Positions 61,167 to 64,000 of a stretch of 64,000 nt of DNA are shown one piece after another. Under the pieces are notes generated by a model, which had not been told where the DNA came from, ran no database searches, and saw nothing but the letters and a program-made list of their open reading frames with translations. Origin of the DNA: Chromobotia macracanthus (taxonomy: Eukaryota > Chordata > Actinopteri > Cypriniformes > Botiidae); the NCBI GenBank assembly GCA_036877525.1, contig JAZGTH010000098.1:124001-188000 (forward strand). The letters are read 5' to 3'. The position numbers and the translations under genes were made by a program. Every line of letters starts with the position of its first letter. The first letter of the stretch is position 1.

Positions 61167-62150
61167 AATAAGTTGTGAAACTGCAATGTTGTGAAAACTT
61201 TTGTGTATTTAGATTCTTACGAAGAATCTAGAAATTATTAAATGTAATCAAATTGAGACAAGTCTGTAATTTTTATTTACGAATATGTATAAAATAACAA
61301 TATATCTGGAGTATCGAAAACATTATACAATGTGTTGTTCGTGTATCTTAATATAGCCCCATTGTACTTTTATTTTGATTTGTCATAAGGACGTCATCCC
61401 GTTCATTTTCCTTCAGATCTGTAAATTTTGTCTACCCATTGTGGTAGATGGTAGTCTAGTGTGCAATCTCCCACATATTATAATGCTTAAATAAAAATTA
61501 AAATAGCTTCTTTAATTACAGTGACATTTAACCATTTTATTAATGTATGACTTACATATCACATGTAAAAATCCTAAACACTGTGCATCAGCCTTATCCC
61601 AAAACACAATGTAATAATGTAAGCGTGTCCTTTAATATATAATTACAGACACAAAAGTTATAACAACTCTTTACGGTTAAAAGTGCACTGTTTGTTTAAT
61701 CGTTTTTATGACATCATAATACATTTGAAGAAAATGAAGGAAGAAATGTAACATAAATGTAAAAAATATTACACTCAGGTTAAAACAGTTTACGTTTGTC
61801 ACAAAAGTAAAATTGCTTTGTTTATTGTCGTTGTAGGAACGTTTTGTTTTGTTTTTGTTTTATTGTATTACTACAATAGTTATAAAATAGTGAGTTACTC
61901 TGAGTTACGCCGGGGACTTTTATTTTGACAACCTATTTTACGCACGTCATTTTCAGTGTTGCTAAATTCACTCAGGTTTGCGAGTTGCTCTGTCTATGAA
62001 AGATACAACAGGAACTTTGTGAATTTTTGTTAAATGCTTCGTTCATCTGTTTAGAAAAACTTTGAGTCAAACGTTTTCCATTATTAAGTACTATAAGAAA
62101 CGTAATTCGCTTCATTATAGTAGATCTGGACCTTATAACGCACTCTAGCT

Positions 62151-64000
<1,850 letters not shown>

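Larger units (their letters stand above)
58867..62150. other. head-to-head intergenic region between hnf4g and cops5
   Basis: About 3.3 kb separates the two start codons and should hold both promoters. The first 170 bases beside hnf4g carry GATA motifs; 59191-59235 is a MITE fragment; 60871-60884 is a CTCF-like site; 61080-61166 is locally CpG-rich with a ZNF143-like motif. The remaining DNA is AT-rich. No coding exon was recognised. Confidence 0.6.

Overview
The window is vertebrate nuclear DNA, almost certainly from a teleost and probably a cyprinid-type fish. The coding signal is split into short exons with GT/AG boundaries. The intergenic DNA is AT-rich and carries tRNA-derived SINEs, small terminal-inverted-repeat (TIR) transposons and (AT), (GT), (GA) microsatellites. 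No operon, Shine-Dalgarno, phage, plasmid or CRISPR organisation is present. The species cannot be fixed from this sequence alone.

Layout. Positions 1-50,500 form one gene-free stretch. No exon could be assigned to a known protein there; one short stretch near 24.6 kb has splice-site-like borders but no recognised product. The desert contains repeats and several islands of complex sequence dense in homeodomain-type TAATTA/ATTAGC motifs, which look like distal regulatory elements. Positions 50,961-58,866 (minus strand) hold a complete ten-exon HNF4-family nuclear receptor gene, most like hnf4g. I rebuilt it exon by exon into a 457-residue reading frame. Positions 62,151-64,000 (plus strand) hold the first five coding exons of cops5 (CSN5/JAB1), the deneddylase subunit of the COP9 signalosome; the gene runs off the window end. 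The two genes are head to head about 3.3 kb apart.

Context. In mammals HNF4G is followed on its 3' side by a large desert and then ZFHX4. Here the 50-kb gene-free stretch lies on the 3' side of hnf4g, so it may be the fish counterpart of that regulatory desert, with zfhx4 beyond coordinate 1. This is inference from remembered gene order. Hnf4g would be a tissue-restricted transcription factor and cops5 a ubiquitous gene; CTCF-like motifs near 38.9, 47.7 and 60.9 kb may separate regulatory domains.

Most unusual observations: (1) a minisatellite of about six 20/23-bp units that begins inside cops5 exon 3 and repeats its 5' splice site five times; (2) a family of about ten MITEs with CCCAGCTAAC ends, eight of them packed into 49.8-63 kb, where four of six full-length copies are flanked by matching but different dinucleotides; (3) a CpG-rich patch with a TATA box inside the desert.
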